A stretch of DNA of 64,000 bases from CAIWHR01 sp963786625 (lineage in GTDB: Bacteria > Pseudomonadota > Gammaproteobacteria > Burkholderiales > Casimicrobiaceae). Made by a program: the position numbers and the translations under genes. The notes below the pieces were generated by a model. The model searched no databases. It had not been told where the DNA came from and saw only the letters and a list, made by a program, of their open reading frames with translations. The number at the start of each line of letters is the position of its first letter. The first letter of the stretch is position 1. The stretch is from assembly GCA_963786625.1 (NCBI GenBank), contig CAWAZS010000004.1:827720-891719 (forward strand), written 5' to 3'. This document shows, one piece after another, positions 56,222 to 64,000 of this stretch.

Positions 56222-57075
56222 ATGATCGACCTCCCCGAAGCCTCGCGGCCGCTGCGGCGGTCGAACTCCCGGAAGGCAGTCGCCACGAGTTCCGCCACGA
56301 CCTGTCGCCGGACGCGCCCGAGCTCGAGAACTACAGCGAGGGCGACGGCGCGTTCGGCTACGCGCACTCGTACGAGACCGGCTCGCGCGTGGACGGGCCC
56401 GGCATCCGGATCACGCTCTTCCTTTCCGGGTGCCCGCTGCGCTGCCAGTACTGCCACAATCCCGACACGTGGAAGCTCAAGCACGGCGTGCGGGTCACGC
56501 TCGAGCGCGTCGTCACGCGGCTCGGACACTTCGCCCCCGCCCTGCGGGCGATGAAGGGCGGGCTGACCATCTCCGGCGGCGAGCCGCTCGTGCAGGCCGC
56601 GTTTTCGCGGCGCATCCTGGCCGCGGCCAAGTCGCTGGGCCTCCATACGGCGATCGAAACGTCCGGCTTTCTGGGCGAGCGCGCGACCGACGAATACCTG
56701 AAAGAGCTCGACCTCGTCATTCTCGACATCAAGTCGGGGGACCCGGAAACGTATCGCCGCGTGACCCGGCAGGAGCTCGCGCCGACACTGCGCTTCGCAG
56801 AGCGGCTGGCGGCGATGGGCAAGCCCGTCTGGGTCCGGTACACGCTCGTGCCGGGGTTGACCGACGATCCGGCCAATGTCGAGGCCGTCGCGAAGTTCGT
56901 GGCGCCGATGAAGAACGTCGAGTGGGTGGAAGTGCTTCCCTTCCACCAGCTCGGGTCGTTCAAATGGAAAGCGCTCGGGCTCGACTACACGCTCGCCGAC
57001 ACGCCGCCGGCGCCCCCGGAGCTCGTCGAACGCGTTCATGGTCAGTTCCGCGACGCCGGCTGCAATGTGCGGTAA
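56222..57075 (+). CDS. pflA: Pyruvate formate-lyase activating enzyme (one frame slip)
   Basis: Radical-SAM enzyme that installs the glycyl radical in PflB. The cluster motif is SGCPLRCQYCHNPDTWK (C-x3-C-x2-C), followed by GGLTISGGEPLVQAAFSRRI and LDLVILDIKSGDPETYRRVT, KPVWVRYTLVPGLTDDPANV. A slip near 56255 separates the first ~12 codons from the rest; an N-terminal extension of about 35 residues (LPEGSRHEFRHDLSPDAPEL) precedes the catalytic domain, longer than in E. coli PflA. About 284 residues after correction. Confidence 0.93.
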
Positions 57076-57093
57076 CGGACCGCGGGAGGAATC

Positions 57094-58686
57094 ATGGACC
57101 TGATCAGAACGCTGCTCGAGCAGCAACCGTTGATGGCGCTCTTCCTGACGATCGCCATCGGCTATCTCGTCGGAGAGATCAACGTCAAGGGGTTCTCGCT
57201 CGGCGTGGGTGCGGTGCTGTTCGTCGCGCTCTTCATGGGCTGGTTCGCGCCGAAGTCGGCGCCCGCGCCGATGGTGGGCACGCTCGGCCTCGCGCTCTTC
57301 CTCTACGGCGTGGGCGTCCAGTACGGCAAGCAGTTCTTCATCGGGCTGGTCAGCCCCGCCGGACGCCGGGCGAACCTGATGGCGCTGATCGGCGTGCTGT
57401 CGGCGGGCGCGGTGAGCCTCGTGTTCGTGAAGACGATGGGTCTCGACCTCGGTCACGCGCTGGGCCTGTTCGCGGGTTCGGGGACCAGCACGCCGACGCT
57501 GCAGGCGGCCATCGCGACGCTCGGCAACGACGACCCGGCGGTGGGCTACTCGGTGTCCTATCCGTTCGGCGTGGCCGGGCCGATCCTGTTCCTCTACGTC
57601 GCGTTCATGATCCTGAAGCCGAAGATCGAGGCGCCGACGTCGACGGGTCTCGAGATGCTCGAAATCGCGCTGCACAACCCGGACCTCTTCGGCAGGACGG
57701 TCGGCGACGTGATGGCCGCGCTGCCGGCCGGCGTGCAGATCGTGGCGCTGCGGCGCGAGAGCCGCAACGAGCCCGCCTCCGCCAGCTCGGTCGTCGCCGA
57801 AGACGACGTGCTGCTCGCCATCGCGCCCGGCAAGGAGGCGCTCGCGCAGGCGGGCAAGATCCTCGGCGAGGCGGCGCCCGGCCGCTTCGTCAAGGACCGC
57901 CGCGACCTCGACTATCTGCGCGTGTTCGCCTCGCGGCCGACCGTGGTCGGCCGGGCGCTGGGCGATCTCGAGCTGCCGGGCGAGAAGGCGTCGATCCTCG
58001 TCCAGGTCCGCCGCGGCGACACCGACATCCTGCCGCGCCCGGATCTCGTGCTCGAGTTCGGCGACCGCGTCGGCGTGCTCGCCCATCGCGGCGATTTCGC
58101 GGCGATGCGCAAGTACTTCGGCGACTCGATCAAGGGCACCGCCGAGTTCAGCTACATCTCCATCGGCATCGGCATGGCGCTCGGCTTCCTGATCGGCGCG
58201 ATCCAGATTCCGCTTCCCATGATCGGCAAGCTCTCGGTGGGGCTGTCGGGCGTGCTGATCGTGGCGCTGATCCTCGGCCACCAGCGCCGCACGGGCGGCA
58301 TGAACTGGACCATTCCGCTCTCCGCCAATCTCGTCATCCGCAACCTCGGGCTGACGCTCTTTCTCGCGCAGGTCGGGATGGCCTCGGGGCCCAAGTTCGC
58401 CGCGACGGTCACCGAGACCGGTTTCACGATGCTGGGGCTCGGGGCGCTCGTGCTGATCGCGCTCGTCGTGCCGATCCTGATTCTCGGCCTCTTCGTCTTC
58501 CGGATGCCCTACGACGAGGTGGCCGGCATCGTCGCCGGCGCCTGCGGCAATCCGGCGATTCTCGCCTACTCGAACAAGCTCGCGCCGACCGACCGGCCGG
58601 ACATCGGCTACGCGATGATCTTCCCGGGCATGACCATCGTGAAGATCCTGTTCGTCGACATCGTCCCGGCATTCTTCGGACCGTAG
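57094..58686 (+). CDS. AspT/YidE/YbjL-family antiporter
   Basis: 530 residues, intact. Two sets of helices (LMALFLTIAIGYLVGEINVK, GTLGLALFLYGVGVQYGKQF; GIGMALGFLIGAIQIPLPMI, NLVIRNLGLTLFLAQVGMA) carry the family motifs GxxxGSGTSTPTL (FAGSGTSTPTLQAA) and GACGNPAILAYSNK, around a central cytoplasmic region with two TrkA-C-like domains (RTVGDVMAALPAGVQIVALR, VVGRALGDLELPGEKASILV). AspT exchanges aspartate for alanine, generating proton-motive force. It lies 18 bases after pflA, so co-expression with fermentative pyruvate cleavage is likely; the exchanged acids are unproven. Confidence 0.88.
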   Translation: MDLIRTLLEQQPLMALFLTIAIGYLVGEINVKGFSLGVGAVLFVALFMGWFAPKSAPAPMVGTLGLALFLYGVGVQYGKQFFIGLVSPAGRRANLMALIGVLSAGAVSLVFVKTMGLDLGHALGLFAGSGTSTPTLQAAIATLGNDDPAVGYSVSYPFGVAGPILFLYVAFMILKPKIEAPTSTGLEMLEIALHNPDLFGRTVGDVMAALPAGVQIVALRRESRNEPASASSVVAEDDVLLAIAPGKEALAQAGKILGEAAPGRFVKDRRDLDYLRVFASRPTVVGRALGDLELPGEKASILVQVRRGDTDILPRPDLVLEFGDRVGVLAHRGDFAAMRKYFGDSIKGTAEFSYISIGIGMALGFLIGAIQIPLPMIGKLSVGLSGVLIVALILGHQRRTGGMNWTIPLSANLVIRNLGLTLFLAQVGMASGPKFAATVTETGFTMLGLGALVLIALVVPILILGLFVFRMPYDEVAGIVAGACGNPAILAYSNKLAPTDRPDIGYAMIFPGMTIVKILFVDIVPAFFGP

Positions 58687-58780
58687 AGCATCGCGGAAGT
58701 GCGGAAATTCAACGGCGGCCGGACGCCGGTTCGACTGCAACGCGATCCGGCGCGAGCGTGGATGCCCGCCATTCGTGTGG

Positions 58781-58786
58781 GATAAT
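58781..58786 (+). promoter_or_regulatory. Possible -10 element before the DUF3302 gene
   Basis: GATAAT inside GGGATAATCCCC lies 134 bases upstream of the DUF3302 ATG in the 233-base gap after the antiporter gene. No convincing -35 is visible at 16-18 bases. Nothing else in the gap 58687-58919 is supported. Confidence 0.3.
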
Positions 58787-58919
58787 CCCCGGCCAGGCTT
58801 CCGCGGGCTCGCGGACCGGGCTGGCGACGCCCCACCGTCGGAATGCCGCCTCCTCGAGGGTGAACACGGGGACGCAGCCCCGCATCTGCGGACCCAACAC
58901 CAACGGAGACCCGTCGCCG

Positions 58920-59547
58920 ATGAAATCCCGAATGTCCACGCCGCGGCCGTGTATCGCAGCTCGCCGCGGTCGCGCTCGCCTTGGCCGGGCTGGCACTTCC
59001 GTTGAGCGCGCACGCGTCGTTCCTCCCGCCCGAGATGATGGACACGGCCGCGATGGGCCTCGCGTGGTTCGTCATCTGCGCCGTCCCGATCGGCGGGATC
59101 GTGCTGTTCTGGATGGTGCACGTGCTGCCGGAAAAGATCGCGCACAAGCGCCACCATCCGCAGCGGGACGCCATCCACACGCTGTGCCTGCTGTCGCTGG
59201 TGTTCGGCGGCCTGCTGTGGCCGATCGCGTGGCTGTGGGCGTACGTGAAGCCGGTCGGCTACCGGATGGCCTACGGCACCGAGAAGCACGAGGACTATTA
59301 CCACGAGCTCGGCGAGAAGGCGCAGGCGGGAGAGCTGCCGGAGCATGAGCTCGCGCACCTGCGCGAGGAGCTCGACGCGATGGCCGCCAAGGGAACGCTG
59401 AGCGCGGAGCTCAAGGCGCTGCGCAGGGACCTGGCCGCGGTGACGCCGGCGTCTGCCGGATCGGGCGCCGCGCAGGCCGCGCCTGCCGGCAACGCAGCGG
59501 CACGAGCCGCGCCCACCGGGTCGGCCGGGAAGGCGGGGAGTGCCTGA
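58920..59547 (+). CDS. DUF3302 inner-membrane protein, YibI-like (one frame slip)
   Basis: Membrane protein with a leader helix (ALALAGLALPLSAHASF), then the DUF3302 core: PPEMMDTAAMGLAWFVICAV, IVLFWMVHVLPEKIAHKRHH, QRDAIHTLCLLSLVFGGLLW. The C-terminus is Ala/Gly-rich and charged. A slip near 58955, shortly after the ATG at 58920, is required. In E. coli the DUF3302 protein YibI is encoded with the HlyD-like YibH, and here the HlyD-like gene follows with a TGATG overlap, the same arrangement. About 208 residues. Confidence 0.82.
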
Positions 59548-60768
59548 TGGAAGCCCTGCTACTTGCCATCTACTCGTTCTTCGTCTGGCTGATCTTCATC
59601 AAGTTCAAGTGGCTGCCGTGGAACACCGCAACGCAGGTGACGGTCGTCATCATCCCGATCGTCGCGATGGCCGCGCTGATCCTGACGCTCAACGTGGTCG
59701 CCCCGTCGTCGGCCGACGTCCGGGTCATCAAGTACGTCGTGCAGGTGATCCCGCAGGTCAAGGGGCGCGTGATCGAGGTCCCGGTCGAGCCCAATCGGCT
59801 GGTGAAGAAGGGCGAGCTGCTGTTTCGCATCGACCCGACGCCCGTACCAGAACGATCTCAACGTCGCCAAGGCGAAGCTCGCGGCCGACGAGGCGAAGTT
59901 CGCGCAGGCCGGCGCGGGCCTCGTGGACGCCTCGGCCGGCGCGCGGCAATTGCAGGAGCAGCTGAAGTCCGCCAGCGGACAGGTCGCGGCGCTGCAGCCG
60001 AGGCTCGAGCTCGCACGGCTGCGCGTACGGCAGAACAGGGAACTGGTGGCCACGGGCGCCGGCGACCGCTTCGCGCTGGAGCAGGCCGAGGCCAACGTGA
60101 CCGAGCTGGAAGGCCAGATCGCGACGGCCAGGGCGAACGAAGCGCAGGTCGTGCAGAAGCTGTCGGGACAGGTCAACGGCGAGCAGGCGTCGGTCGCGGC
60201 GGCGCGGGCGCAGCTCGCGACCGCGAAGGCGCAGGTCGACCTCTCCCGCGCGGATCTCGCCAACGCGCAGTGGAACCTCGACCAGACGGCCGTCTATGCG
60301 CCGACCAGCGGCTACGCGATCAACGTCCAGCTGCGGCCGGGCTCGTACGTGACCGCGTTCCCGGTGGCCCCCGCGATGAGCTTCGTCGAGGAGGAATACC
60401 AGGTCATCGCGCTGTACGCGCAGAACGAATTGCGGCTGGTCGAGCCCGGCAATCCGGCTGAATTCACGCTCAAGACGTATCCGGGGCGCGTGATCAAGGC
60501 GACGGTGGACTCCATCGTCTGGGCACAGGGTCAGGGACAGGTGCCGCAGTCGGGCATGCTGCCGCAGACCGGCGCCTATCCGCAGGTGCCGGGCCGCTTC
60601 CCGGTCAAGTTGGACGTCGCCGAGCGCGACCGCAAACTGTTCCTCGCCGCCGGAGCGGATGGCGCCGGCGCGATCTACACCGAGCACGCGGCGGCGATCC
60701 ACATCCTGCGCATGGTGATCCTGCGCGTCGGCACGATCACCGATTACCTCGTGCTGAAGCTGCACTGA
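59547..60768 (+). CDS. HlyD-family membrane fusion protein, YibH-like (one frame slip)
   Basis: Periplasmic adaptor anchored by an N-terminal helix (TQVTVVIIPIVAMAALILTL). The barrel-sandwich halves are VVQVIPQVKGRVIEVPVEPN and YAPTSGYAINVQLRPGSYVT, separated by an alpha-hairpin rich in Ala/Gln (NVTELEGQIATARANEAQVV). A slip near 59845 follows LLFRIDPTP. About 407 residues. It overlaps its neighbours on both sides, linking the DUF3302 protein to an outer-membrane factor; no inner-membrane pump gene is present in the set. Confidence 0.87.
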
Positions 60769-62197
60769 TGCGTGCCGCCCCATCCTGCGCGGTCCGCTCG
60801 TCGCGTCGCGGCCGCTGCTCGGCGGCCACCATCGGCGGGCTGCGCGCTCACGCCCCCGCCGACCACGGACGAGCTGCAGAAGGAGGTGCTGACGCACACG
60901 AGCGCTGCCGGCGGCGTTCAAGGCCGGTGGCGTGGCGGCGCCCGTGGCCGACCGCTGGCTCGCGTCGTTCGACGATCCCGCGCTTGTCCGCGCTGGTCGA
61001 CGAGGCGCTCGCCTACAACGCGGATCTGCGCGTGTCGGCGGCGCGCGTCGAGCAGGCCGCCGGCTACGTGAAGGTGGCGAACGCCTCGCTGCTGCCCTCG
61101 GTGGGCGTGTTCGCCACGGGCGGCGGGAAGTCGGGCGGCAGCGGCGGCCTGGACGGCGTCTTCCTGAACGCGTCGCTGGAGCTCGACGTCTGGGGCCGCG
61201 TGCGCTACGGGGGCGCCGCGGCGGAGCAGCAGTCGGCGGCCGTCGCGGCCGACTACGCGTACGCACGCCAGTCGCTCGCGGCCACGGTGGCCAAGGCCTG
61301 GTTCCTCGCGATCGAGGCGGGACTGCAGCGCGGAATCGCGCAGGACGCGCTGCGCTCGTCGGAGTCGCTGCTGCGGCGTCGCGCAGGAACGGCTGCGCGT
61401 CGGCAACGGCAACGAGCAGGCGGTGGCGCAGGCGCGTGCGACCGTCGGCACCTACCGCGACACGTTGCGGCAGATCGAGCTCGCGCGCGAGCAGGCGCTG
61501 CGCGCGCTGGAGCTTCTCCTCGGACGCTATCCGGCGGCGGAGATCGCGGTCGCCGATCGTCTGTCGACGATGCCGCCCACCGATGCCGGTCGGCATGCCG
61601 TCGCAGCTGCTCGAGCGCCGGCCGGACGTGGTCGCCGCCGAGCGCCGCGTCGCCGCGGCCTTCAACCGCGTCGGCGAAGCCCGCGCGGCGCAGCTGCCGC
61701 GCATCAGCCTGACCGCCGGCGGCAGCAGCGTGTCGAGCTACCTGATCGAGTTGAAGGACACGAGCAACCCGATCTGGAGCCTCGGCGGCAACCTGATCGC
61801 GCCGCTCTACCAGGGCGGCTCGCTGCGCGCGCAGGTCGAGATCCGCTCGGCCGAGCAGAAGCAGGCCGTCGCCGACTACGCGCGCACGGGACAGCGGGCG
61901 TTCGGCGAGGTCGAAAGCGCGCTGGCGGCCGAGAATGCGCTGCGCGAGCGCGACGCCATACTCGAGGCGACCATCCGCGACAGCGAGCGCGCGCTGGAGC
62001 TCGCGCGCATCCAGTATCGCGTGGGCGCCGTCGACCTGCGCGCGGTCGAGCAGAACCAGCTCGCGCTGTATTCGGCGCGCACGGCGCGGCTGCGCGTGCA
62101 GACCGAGCGGCTTGCGCAGCGCGTGAACCTCTACCTCGCGCTCGGCGGGGGGTTCGACCTGCCGGCGATGGAGCCCGTGGCGACGCAGGGAAAGTAG
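60768..62197 (+). CDS. Efflux outer-membrane lipoprotein, NodT/OprM family (several frame slips)
   Basis: TolC-type channel partner of the HlyD-like protein. The start overlaps the previous stop (TGATG). A lipobox (SAGCALTPPP) is read after an early slip near 60780. Conserved parts are ALAYNADLRVSAARVEQAAG, GSLELDVWGR-like ASLELDVWGRVRYGG, QLLERRPDVVAAERRVAAAF, IWSLGGNLIAPLYQGGSLRA and RVGAVDLRAVEQNQLALYSA. Further slips occur near 60990, 61385 and 61590; about 476 residues after correction. Its TAG stop lies inside the left arm of the inverted repeat at 62191-62269. Confidence 0.83.
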
Positions 62198-62269
62198 GGT
62201 CAGAGTCGACTTTCCGTCTCGATGCGCACTGGCAGCAGGCAACTGGAAAGTCGACTCTGACCCTACTTT
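62191..62269. repeat. Perfect 25-bp inverted repeat (REPIN-like)
   Basis: The 25-base arm 62191-62215, whose core is GGGTCAGAGTCGACTTTCC, is repeated exactly in reverse complement at 62245-62269, with a 29-base loop. The pair lies between the outer-membrane factor and ppk2, and the gene's stop codon is in the first arm. It is a different sequence family from the palindromes at 17857 and 34912. It could act as a terminator or mRNA-stabilising hairpin; it is also the typical layout of a REPIN or small MITE. Confidence 0.85.
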
Positions 62270-62295
62270 CGAATCGACGCAGTGACTCGACGGAG

Positions 62296-63181
62296 ATGAC
62301 GATGGCAAAGAAGAAGGCGAAAGCGAAGGACAAGGTCAAGGGCAAGGCGAAGAAGGGCAACGGCGACGCCGCCAAGGTCGCGGCCAAGAAGCGCGGCGCT
62401 TCGACGGCGGGCGAGGAGCTCTCCAACAAGGACTACGCGCGCGAGCTCAAGAAGCTGCACGTCGAGCTCGTCAAGCTGCAGGAATGGGTGAAGCTCAAGG
62501 GCCTCAAGGTCTGCGTCGTCTTCGAAGGCCGCGACGGCGCCGGCAAGGGCGGGACGATCAAGGCGATCACCGAGCGCGTGAGCCCGCGCGTGTTCCGCGT
62601 GATCGCGCTGCCCACGCCGACCGAGCGCGAGAAGTCGCAGATGTACGTGCAGCGCTATCTTCCCGCACTTGCCGGCGGCCGGCGAAGTCGTCATCTTCGA
62701 CCGCAGCTGGTACAACCGCGCCGGCGTCGAGCGGGTGATGGGCTTCTGCACCGAGGAGCAGGCGCGGAAGTTCCTGCAGGTGGTGCCGATGTTCGAGAAG
62801 CTGATGGTCGAATCCGGCATCATCCTGCTCAAGTACTGGCTGGAGGTGAGCCCGGAGGAGCAGACGCGCCGGCTCGAGTCGCGCGTCGACGACGGCCGCA
62901 AGATCTGGAAGCTCTCGCCGATGGACATCAAGTCGTACACGCGCTGGGACGACTACACGAAGGCGCGCGACGAGATGTTCGCGGCGACCGACACCGCGTG
63001 GGCGCCGTGGTACGTCGCGCACTCGGACGACAAGAAGCGCGTGCGGCTCAACATCATCTCCCACCTGCTCTCGCGCATTCCCTACGAGGCACCGAAGCGC
63101 GAGAAGGTGAAGCTGCCGAAGCGCAAGGTGCGCGCGAAGCCGCCGACCGATTCGGTGAAGCTCGTTCCAGACAAGTTCTGA
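62296..63181 (+). CDS. ppk2: Polyphosphate kinase 2 (one frame slip)
   Basis: PPK2 phosphorylates nucleotides with polyphosphate. A Lys/Ala-rich N-terminal tail of about 45 residues precedes the core: Walker A FEGRDGAGKGGTIKAITERV (residues ~76-95), the lid region with TEREKSQMYVQRYLPAL, Walker B VVIFDRSWYNRAGVERVMGF, and SPMDIKSYTRWDDYTKARDE. An extra T near 62680 (GCACTTGCCG) breaks the frame. About 295 residues after correction, class I size. The basic tail could bind polyphosphate. It starts 27 bases after the inverted repeat. Confidence 0.93.
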
Positions 63182-63269
63182 CGCGAGATTGCAGCGGGCG
63201 ATCCGGCCGCGGTGCCGTCCCACGGACCCCGCAATAGTCCGTACCGTGCCCGTACCGGAGTCTTGACCG

Positions 63270-63818
63270 ATGAACCTGGCACGCGACCATGTTTGGGCCG
63301 AAACGCTCAGGAACGGCCTCGAGGTGACGATCCGGCCGCTGCGCCCCGATGACCGCGACCGGATCGCCGCCGCATTCCGGCAGCTCGACCGCGAGTCGAT
63401 CTACACGCGGCTCTTCTCCTACCGCACCGAGCTCACCGAGGCGGGGCTCGATCGGATCATGCGCGTCGACCCCGCGGGCGAGGCGGCGCTCCTGGTCACC
63501 CTCGGCACCGGCAAGGACGAGATCGTGATCGGATCCGGCCGTTTCATGGGCGCCCCCGGTTCCGGCGCCGCACGCACCGCGGAGATCGCGTTCGTCGTCG
63601 AAGAGGACTACCACGGCCTCGGCATCGCCGGTCGTCTGCTGCGCCATCTCGCCGAAATCGCGCGCGAGAAGGGCATTGCGGAGTTCGAGGCGGACGTGCT
63701 GGCCGAAAATAAGGCCATGCTCGCCGTCTTCGCCCGCTCCGGCCTGCCGATGGAGAAGCGGCGCGACGGAGAGACCGTGCACCTCACGCTTTCGCTGCGC
63801 GAAGATCCGGCGGCGTGA
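63270..63818 (+). CDS. GNAT-family N-acetyltransferase
   Basis: 182 residues, intact. The acetyl-CoA-binding core is AEIAFVVEEDYHGLGIAGRL followed by LRHLAEIAREKGIAEFEADV and LAENKAMLAVFARSGLPMEK. The N-terminal part (LEVTIRPLRPDDRDRIAAAF, RQLDRESIYTRLFS) matches the GNAT domain found alone or at the end of Pat-type protein acetyltransferases. Substrate unknown. It follows ppk2 after an 88-base gap. Confidence 0.87.
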   Translation: MNLARDHVWAETLRNGLEVTIRPLRPDDRDRIAAAFRQLDRESIYTRLFSYRTELTEAGLDRIMRVDPAGEAALLVTLGTGKDEIVIGSGRFMGAPGSGAARTAEIAFVVEEDYHGLGIAGRLLRHLAEIAREKGIAEFEADVLAENKAMLAVFARSGLPMEKRRDGETVHLTLSLREDPAA

Positions 63819-63899
63819 CCGCAGTTGCCCGATCGGCGCCCGTACAGGCGATCTGCGGGGCCTGAGGGCCACGGGAAACGCTCGCCGCGGGAACGGCTG

Positions 63900-64000
63900 C
63901 TATCCGCCGTCGAGCATCGCGGCGATCCGCTGGGACCGCACCACGGCGCCGCCGAATTCGTCGAACGCTTCGAGATCGGCGGGCGGATACGCGAGTCCGA
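63900..64000 (-). CDS. C-terminal end of an unidentified protein (partial)
   Basis: An open minus-strand frame enters from the right edge and stops with TAG at 63902-63900. The visible end reads LAYPPADLEAFDEFGGAVVR then SQRIAAMLDGG. Codon use fits the surrounding genes, but 33 residues are too few to name a family. Confidence 0.45.
   Translation of the reverse strand, partial: GLAYPPADLEAFDEFGGAVVRSQRIAAMLDGG

Noticed and set aside
55942..59358. A 1138-codon open frame on the minus strand opposite pflB, pflA and the antiporter
   Set aside because: Same shadow effect; composition is Arg/His/Asp-rich and the plus strand carries well-conserved enzymes.

Overview
The window is GC-rich, tightly packed chromosomal DNA of a Gram-negative bacterium, most likely a betaproteobacterium. 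The best lineage evidence is the adjacent pair earP + efp, with an EF-P carrying arginine at position 32 (the EarP-rhamnosylation type common in Betaproteobacteria). Two RND-type outer-membrane factors, a MlaE/F/D-type lipid ABC operon and a type Vd patatin autotransporter confirm an outer membrane. I see no rRNA, tRNA, transposase, phage gene or CRISPR array.

Layout. 1-4463 (minus): end of an FtsX/MacB-like ABC exporter, its ATPase, a GDSL esterase lipoprotein and an HSL-type hydrolase. 4512-6381 (minus): efp and earP with a clear promoter and terminator. 6469-8093 (plus): a FrnE/DsbA-like oxidoreductase and a CDF metal exporter. 8128-12973 (minus): a trehalose operon (membrane-sensor-fused trehalose-6-phosphate synthase, phosphatase, GH15 hydrolase). 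13141-14326: an FAD amine oxidase. 14692-16931: a patatin/POTRA/barrel protein. 17014-19757 (minus): an NMT1-type ABC importer. 19890-22756 (plus): alkylation repair (Ada-AlkA fusion, Ogt) and an EamA exporter. 22895-29759: small envelope proteins, two SYLF proteins, an AI-2E-family permease and two divergent paralogous solute-binding proteins. 29788-33397 (plus): a MlaE/F/D-type lipid transport operon. 33453-39867 (minus): a complete RND pump whose adaptor is fused to an OmpA-like domain. 40117-42373: a small periplasmic protein and a SulP anion transporter. 42567-49253 (plus): VIT-like membrane protein, beta-barrel, DUF2254, second barrel and GH63-like hydrolase, followed by a convergent AraC regulator (49256-50325). 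50512-53788 (plus): Tat-exported small protein, DUF3300, DUF2950 and Gly-zipper proteins. 53974-58686 (plus): pyruvate formate-lyase, its activase and an AspT-type antiporter. 58920-62197 (plus): YibI/YibH-like pair plus an outer-membrane factor. 62296-64000: PPK2, a GNAT acetyltransferase and the end of an unidentified minus-strand gene.

Sequence quality matters here. Roughly 45 places show a gene continuing perfectly in another frame after a one-base (occasionally two-base) slip, mostly an extra base. They hit housekeeping-type genes on both strands, so I treat them as probable uncorrected sequencing errors, give one span for each broken gene and state where the frame changes.

Cross-cutting signals: two arrays of the same composite palindromic repeat (17857-17969 and 34912-35120) lie inside reading frames with periods of 36 and 72 bp, both multiples of three; a separate perfect inverted repeat (62191-62269) swallows a stop codon; and four intergenic sites of FNR/CRP-family type (TTGAC-N4-GTCAA or close) sit upstream of envelope-protein genes.
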